A stretch of DNA of 64,000 bases from CAYRFE01 sp964423645 [NCBI: uncultured bacterium] (lineage in GTDB: Bacteria > Macinerneyibacteriota > Macinerneyibacteria > Macinerneyibacteriales): the NCBI GenBank assembly GCA_964423645.1, contig CAYRFE010000003.1, positions 1-64,000 of the forward strand. The letters are read 5' to 3'. The translations under genes were made by a program, and so were the position numbers. Shown piece after piece: positions 60,422 to 64,000 of the stretch. Numbering within the stretch: position 1 is the stretch's first letter; the number at the start of each line of letters is the position of its first letter. The notes under the pieces are model-generated. The model saw only the letters and a program-made list of their open reading frames with translations. It had not been told where the DNA came from and searched no databases.

Positions 60422-61903
60422 CTAACAATTCAAGTATTCTTCAAACTCATAGGGGTGCGGGCGGTTACGGATCTTATCGATATCCTTCATCTTCATAGCG
60501 ATGTGCTTTTCAATAATATCTTTATTGAAGACATCGCCTTTCAAAAGGTAGTCATGATCATGTTCCAGCGCAGTTAACGCATCCTCAAGACTAAGCGGTA
60601 TTTGCTTGATTTTCTTACGGTCTCGCGGGTTCATTTCATCAAGATTCGTATCGAACGGACCAAAACCTAATGTACGAGGATCGATTTTATTCTCAATTCC
60701 ATCTAATGCGGCCATTAGTAATGCTGAGGTTGCAAGATATGCATTACAGGTGGGATCTCCCGTACGATATTCAAGCCGTTTATCATCTTCAGAAGTAAAA
60801 TTCTTCGGAATACGTATCGCGGCACTTCTGTTGCCTTTTGAATAAACCAAAGATATTGGTGCTTCAAAACCCGGAACTAAGCGTTTGTATGAGTTTGTCG
60901 AAGGATTCAAAAAAGCAGTCAATGAGGGACCGTGTTTCAATATTCCTCCGATATAATACAATGCTGTCTCACTGAGATCAGCATATTCACCTTTCTTGTA
61001 GAAAATATTTTTCCCGTTTTTCTTTAACAATTGGTGGAAATGCATGCCTGTGCCGGGACGGTTATAAAGTGGTTTGGGCATAAAGGTTGCCACAATACCA
61101 TATCGGTCGGCGATCATCTTGACAATATACTTCACCATCATATTCATATCACCAACATCAGTGATGCTCACCGGCATAACTTCAATCTCATGTTGAGACG
61201 CTGCACCGACTTCATGATGATGATAGCGCACTTTCCATCCGAATTGTTCGATCATTTGTACCATTTCTTCACGAATTTGGTAATAAAGATCGGTCGGAGG
61301 TGCCATATGATACCCGTCTTTTTTCATAATTGTAGGCTTTTCATTACGGGTATTGAATGAATCAAAGTTCTCTAACTCATTCCAGTTGTGCTCATCTGAA
61401 CCGATGAAAAAGACACCGTAGTTGTCATTATTGCGTACAAATACCTTATCAAACAGATAAAATTCATACTCAGGTGCCCACAAACTTTCATCAGCGAAAC
61501 CCATTTTCTTCATATATTCATCTGCTCTGAAAGCGACACCGCGCGGGTCCATATGGAAAAACTCTTTTGTCTCGGCATCTGCTATACGGCAAATAAACGA
61601 CAAGGTCGGCGCATCCCAAAAAGGATCTACAATACCTGTTGTGATATCAGGAATAATAACCATGTCGCCCGACTCAACTGCCTTAAGCCCTGATGTTGAT
61701 GATGCATCAAACGCATCTCCTTCTTTGAATAATGTTTCGGACATACGTGATGCAGGAAACGTCAAATGCCGCATTTTCCCGACGAGATCCGTATACTTGA
61801 AATCAAGGGTCGTAATACCATTTTCTTCAACAAATTTTTTTATATCAGCAAAGTTTTTAAAATTCGGTTTTGTATGCTTTACTTCACAACAATCATGACT
61901 CAT
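60422..61903 (-). CDS. glnA: Glutamine synthetase type I
   Basis: A 493-residue ATP-dependent ligase that joins ammonia to glutamate. The beta-grasp N-terminal domain (about 15-105) has DFKYTDLVGKMRHLTFP. The catalytic domain has PEYEFYLFD, HHHEVGAASQHEIEV, PGTGMHFHQLL and NSYKRLVPGFEAP. The Tyr adenylylation loop of beta-type enzymes (NLYDLPPEE) is absent; the matching part reads TNLDEMNPRDRKKIKQIP, so it is an alpha-type enzyme. AAAGAGGTG precedes the ATG. It follows rnfB by 15 bp and ends with a strong terminator. Confidence 0.95.
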   Translation of the reverse strand: MSHDCCEVKHTKPNFKNFADIKKFVEENGITTLDFKYTDLVGKMRHLTFPASRMSETLFKEGDAFDASSTSGLKAVESGDMVIIPDITTGIVDPFWDAPTLSFICRIADAETKEFFHMDPRGVAFRADEYMKKMGFADESLWAPEYEFYLFDKVFVRNNDNYGVFFIGSDEHNWNELENFDSFNTRNEKPTIMKKDGYHMAPPTDLYYQIREEMVQMIEQFGWKVRYHHHEVGAASQHEIEVMPVSITDVGDMNMMVKYIVKMIADRYGIVATFMPKPLYNRPGTGMHFHQLLKKNGKNIFYKKGEYADLSETALYYIGGILKHGPSLTAFLNPSTNSYKRLVPGFEAPISLVYSKGNRSAAIRIPKNFTSEDDKRLEYRTGDPTCNAYLATSALLMAALDGIENKIDPRTLGFGPFDTNLDEMNPRDRKKIKQIPLSLEDALTALEHDHDYLLKGDVFNKDIIEKHIAMKMKDIDKIRNRPHPYEFEEYLNC

Positions 61904-61918
61904 AAAAAATCACCTCTT

Positions 61919-62908
61919 TTATTTCAATACCCAATCGATCGCATCTTTAGGACACTTTACAACACAAATACCGCACGCAACACACGTTTCGTTATTGATA
62001 TCATGTACCTTTTTGACTTCACCGGTTATTGCGTTGACAGGACAGTTTTTCGCACAAATTGTACATCCGATACACTTTTCAGGAACAATTACAGGAGGAA
62101 CACGTTTTTCAACGGATTTCTCTTTCAGAAGTTTATCGTCAATACAATTTTTCGGACAGACTTCAGCGCATTTCCCGCATGATATGCAAAGATCATAATT
62201 GATGACTGCGCAATTATCAATGACAGTCACCGCTTTGACCGGACAAATATTTTCACACTTCTTACAACCGATACACGCCACGGAACACAGCTTCATGGCA
62301 ACCGCACCTTTATCCTTTGAGGAACATAATACATCGACATCTTGTGCGTAAGGTTTATAGTCAATGATTTTTTTCGGGCACACATCAATACACACACCGC
62401 ATGCGACACATTTTGTTTCATTAATACGAGGGATTCCGCCTTCTGTAAAATCGATTGCACCAAACGGGCATGCATTCACACAGGTTCCCATACCCAAGCA
62501 TGCATACACACACGATGCATCGCCGCCGAATAATAATGCCGCAGCAGAACAATCTTTGATTCCGTGATATTCATAACGGGTTTTATCTTCTCGGACATCA
62601 CGATTACAATGAATAATCGCCACTTTTTTCACTTTCTTTTCGGCTTTCGTACCAAGAATCTCCGCAATCTTAGCGGCGGTATCACTTCCGCCCGGGATAC
62701 ATCCCGAAACTGAGGCTTCCCCCTTGACCACAGATTCTGCGAACGATCCGCAACCTGCGAATCCGCATGCACCGCAGTTTGCTTGGGGTAAGATAGCACT
62801 GATTTTTTCTATACGAGGATCTTTATCAACATGAAAAACTTTTGATGCGACGGCTAATATGGCCGCTAAAAGCGCACCCAATGCAAGCAATATTAATGCA
62901 GCAGTCAT
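61919..62908 (-). CDS. rnfB: Rnf complex Fe-S subunit RnfB
   Basis: A 329-residue peripheral ferredoxin-type subunit of the Na+/H+-pumping ferredoxin:NAD oxidoreductase. One N-terminal hydrophobic helix (about 3-25) is followed by the Rnf-type cluster CGACGFAGC plus a later Cys, and six further Cys motifs (CLGMGTCVNACP, CVACGVCIDVCP, CIGCKKCENICP, CISCGKCAEVCP, CIGCTICAKNCP, CVACGICVVKCP). That suggests about seven [4Fe-4S] clusters, more than in short RnfB. It follows rnfA by nine bases. Confidence 0.95.
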   Translation of the reverse strand: MTAALILLALGALLAAILAVASKVFHVDKDPRIEKISAILPQANCGACGFAGCGSFAESVVKGEASVSGCIPGGSDTAAKIAEILGTKAEKKVKKVAIIHCNRDVREDKTRYEYHGIKDCSAAALLFGGDASCVYACLGMGTCVNACPFGAIDFTEGGIPRINETKCVACGVCIDVCPKKIIDYKPYAQDVDVLCSSKDKGAVAMKLCSVACIGCKKCENICPVKAVTVIDNCAVINYDLCISCGKCAEVCPKNCIDDKLLKEKSVEKRVPPVIVPEKCIGCTICAKNCPVNAITGEVKKVHDINNETCVACGICVVKCPKDAIDWVLK

Positions 62909-62917
62909 ACTTTCTCC

Positions 62918-63505
62918 TTACCCTATCTTCATGCCTGAAAAACCCATGAATGCAAGCGACATGAGCGAGGCGGTAATAAATGCTATCGGTAAACCTTTCA
63001 TCGCATCAGGAATATCTGCAAGATCCAACTTTTCACGAACACCTGCCATAAGTATCAATGCCAGTGTAAATCCTACACCTGCTGCGAGTCCGAATATGGC
63101 CGACTCGATAAAACTGTAATTTTTGTTAATATTTAACAAGGTAACTGCGAACACACAACAGTTTGTCGTAATAAGCGGAAGATATATACCCAATGCACTG
63201 TAAAGGTCCGGCATCGATTTTTGAAGAAACATTTCAATAAATTGAACCAACGCGGCAATCACAAGAATAAACGCAATTGTTTGCAAAAACTCAACTTTGT
63301 AGGGCTCCAGGACATATTTTTGCACAAGCCAGGTAACCATTGATGCAAGCGTCATTACAAAAATGACCGCTCCGCCCATACCGATCGCAGTATCAAGTTT
63401 TTTTGACATTCCTAAAAAAGGACAAATACCAAGAAAACGCGAAAAAACAAAATTCTCGATAAATATTGCTGAAAATATAATAAAAAATATGGTTCCTAAT
63501 GACAT
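62918..63505 (-). CDS. rnfA: Rnf complex membrane subunit RnfA
   Basis: A 195-residue membrane subunit with six transmembrane helices. Characteristic sequences are ENFVFSRFLGICPFLGMS near the start and TTNCCVFAVTLLNINKNYSFIESAIFGLAAG. RnfA and RnfE form a pair holding a membrane iron-sulphur centre (ENFVFSRFLGICPF Cys and TTNCCVFAV Cys). AGGTGAGC precedes the ATG. It follows rnfE by about ten bases. Confidence 0.96.
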   Translation of the reverse strand: MSLGTIFFIIFSAIFIENFVFSRFLGICPFLGMSKKLDTAIGMGGAVIFVMTLASMVTWLVQKYVLEPYKVEFLQTIAFILVIAALVQFIEMFLQKSMPDLYSALGIYLPLITTNCCVFAVTLLNINKNYSFIESAIFGLAAGVGFTLALILMAGVREKLDLADIPDAMKGLPIAFITASLMSLAFMGFSGMKIG

Positions 63506-63515
63506 TTCAGCTCAC

Positions 63516-64000
63516 CTATTTCCTTTCCATAGACGCTTTGAGTTTGTTGAAAAGCGCCATGAGGATTCCAAGAGTCAAAAATCCCCCGGGAGCAAGTATA
63601 AAGAATAACATCGGCTCGCCATCCGGAATGATCGGTTGACCGAATATTTTATTATCACCGAGCATCTCACGAACTGCGCCAAGAATTGTTAACGCTATGG
63701 TAAATCCTAACCCCATACCTATCCCATCCAGTGCAGAATAAAAGACATTGTTTTTCGAAGCGTAGGCTTCTGCACGAGCAAGAATTATACAGTTTACGAC
63801 GATAAGCGGAATAAATATTCCTAGAGCTTTATCTAAAGAAGGCATATACGCTTTGAGCGATAGTTGCACGATGGTCACAAATGTCGCAATTACTACAATA
63901 TAAATCGCAATACGTACTTTATCGGGCACAAATTGCTTTATTAAGGAAACCACGATGTTCGACCAAAACAGAACAAATAAGGCCGCCATCCCCATACCCA
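63516..64000 (-). CDS. rnfE: Rnf complex membrane subunit RnfE, 5' end cut by the window
   Basis: About 161 C-terminal codons of RnfE are visible, with ALGIFIPLIVVNCIILARAEAYASKNN, ALDGIGMGLGFTIALTILG and the final GFLTLGILMALFNKLK. The first 35-50 residues lie outside the window; the Met at 63995 is internal (GMGMAALFVLFWSN). It shows that rnfC, D and G are expected just beyond the right edge. Confidence 0.93.
   Translation of the reverse strand, partial: GMGMAALFVLFWSNIVVSLIKQFVPDKVRIAIYIVVIATFVTIVQLSLKAYMPSLDKALGIFIPLIVVNCIILARAEAYASKNNVFYSALDGIGMGLGFTIALTILGAVREMLGDNKIFGQPIIPDGEPMLFFILAPGGFLTLGILMALFNKLKASMERK

Noticed and set aside
63995-63995. RnfE start at an internal Met
   Set aside because: The conserved N-terminal part of RnfE is missing, so the gene continues past the window edge.

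Overview
The window is a dense bacterial chromosome segment of about 40% GC from a Gram-negative (diderm) and probably anaerobic organism. Evidence for two membranes is the many lipobox lipoproteins, three outer-membrane beta-barrel candidates, an AsmA/YdbH-like protein and its YdbL-like partner. Evidence for an anaerobic or fermentative life is an Rnf complex, an orphan MutL/GlmL protein and no respiratory genes in view. The gene mix (bactofilin, MutL cluster, M6-protease relic, CHAT protein, 6-bladed propeller lipoprotein) would fit Spirochaetota or an FCB-related lineage. I cannot fix the phylum without a search.

Layout. Bases 1-5.9 kb: a TPR lipoprotein-like protein, a solute-binding protein, a nitroreductase/glycerol kinase/WYL-regulator operon and a divergent TetR gene. 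5.9-15.8 kb is the accessory part: hairpin repeats, an NlpC/P60-type lipoprotein plus a DUF1456 gene, a propeller lipoprotein, YwbE, an AbiE-type toxin-antitoxin pair with a clear operator, an AT-rich WG-repeat protein, a truncated M6 protease and a relic of a second miaB 3' end. A perfect 214-bp direct repeat (9416-9629 and 14745-14958) brackets the AbiE/WG part. 15.2-30.2 kb is mostly minus-strand core genes: miaB, an acetyltransferase, cdd, a MutL cluster, an outer-membrane protein with a DNRLRE lipoprotein, an MFS transporter, an NtrC-type regulator, an M23 peptidase, bactofilin, coaX and osmC. 30.3-32.5 kb (plus) carries yhbY, rsmI, an ECF sigma factor and its putative anti-sigma partner. 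32.5-36.8 kb carries pdxT/pdxS with divergent pdxR and a ThiS-like gene, then a cyclic-nucleotide-domain/flavin-reductase fusion. 36.8-38.8 kb holds an SLH/TPR lipoprotein and an LPP20-like protein. 39.2-50.4 kb is one five-gene operon: AsmA/YdbH-like, YdbL-like lipoprotein, a 2327-residue propeller-TPR-CHAT lipoprotein and two small lipoproteins. 50.6-60 kb: rsgA, an MA-clan peptidase/propeller/barrel protein, a small unknown gene, a hybrid histidine kinase with a periplasmic solute-binding sensor, and a porin. 60.4-64 kb: glnA downstream of rnfB, rnfA and a truncated rnfE.

Most promising for novelty: (1) a caspase-like CHAT peptidase carried on a giant envelope lipoprotein and encoded with a YdbH/YdbL-type intermembrane lipid-transport pair; (2) a family of modular intergenic hairpin repeats whose stems change in a compensatory way between copies; (3) an orphan MutL cluster with no mutase; (4) several genes whose sigma70-type -10 box lies only 6-10 nt before the ATG, suggesting leaderless mRNAs; (5) a diverged second copy of the miaB 3' end beside the accessory region. 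All functional calls come from reading motifs by eye; no database search was run.
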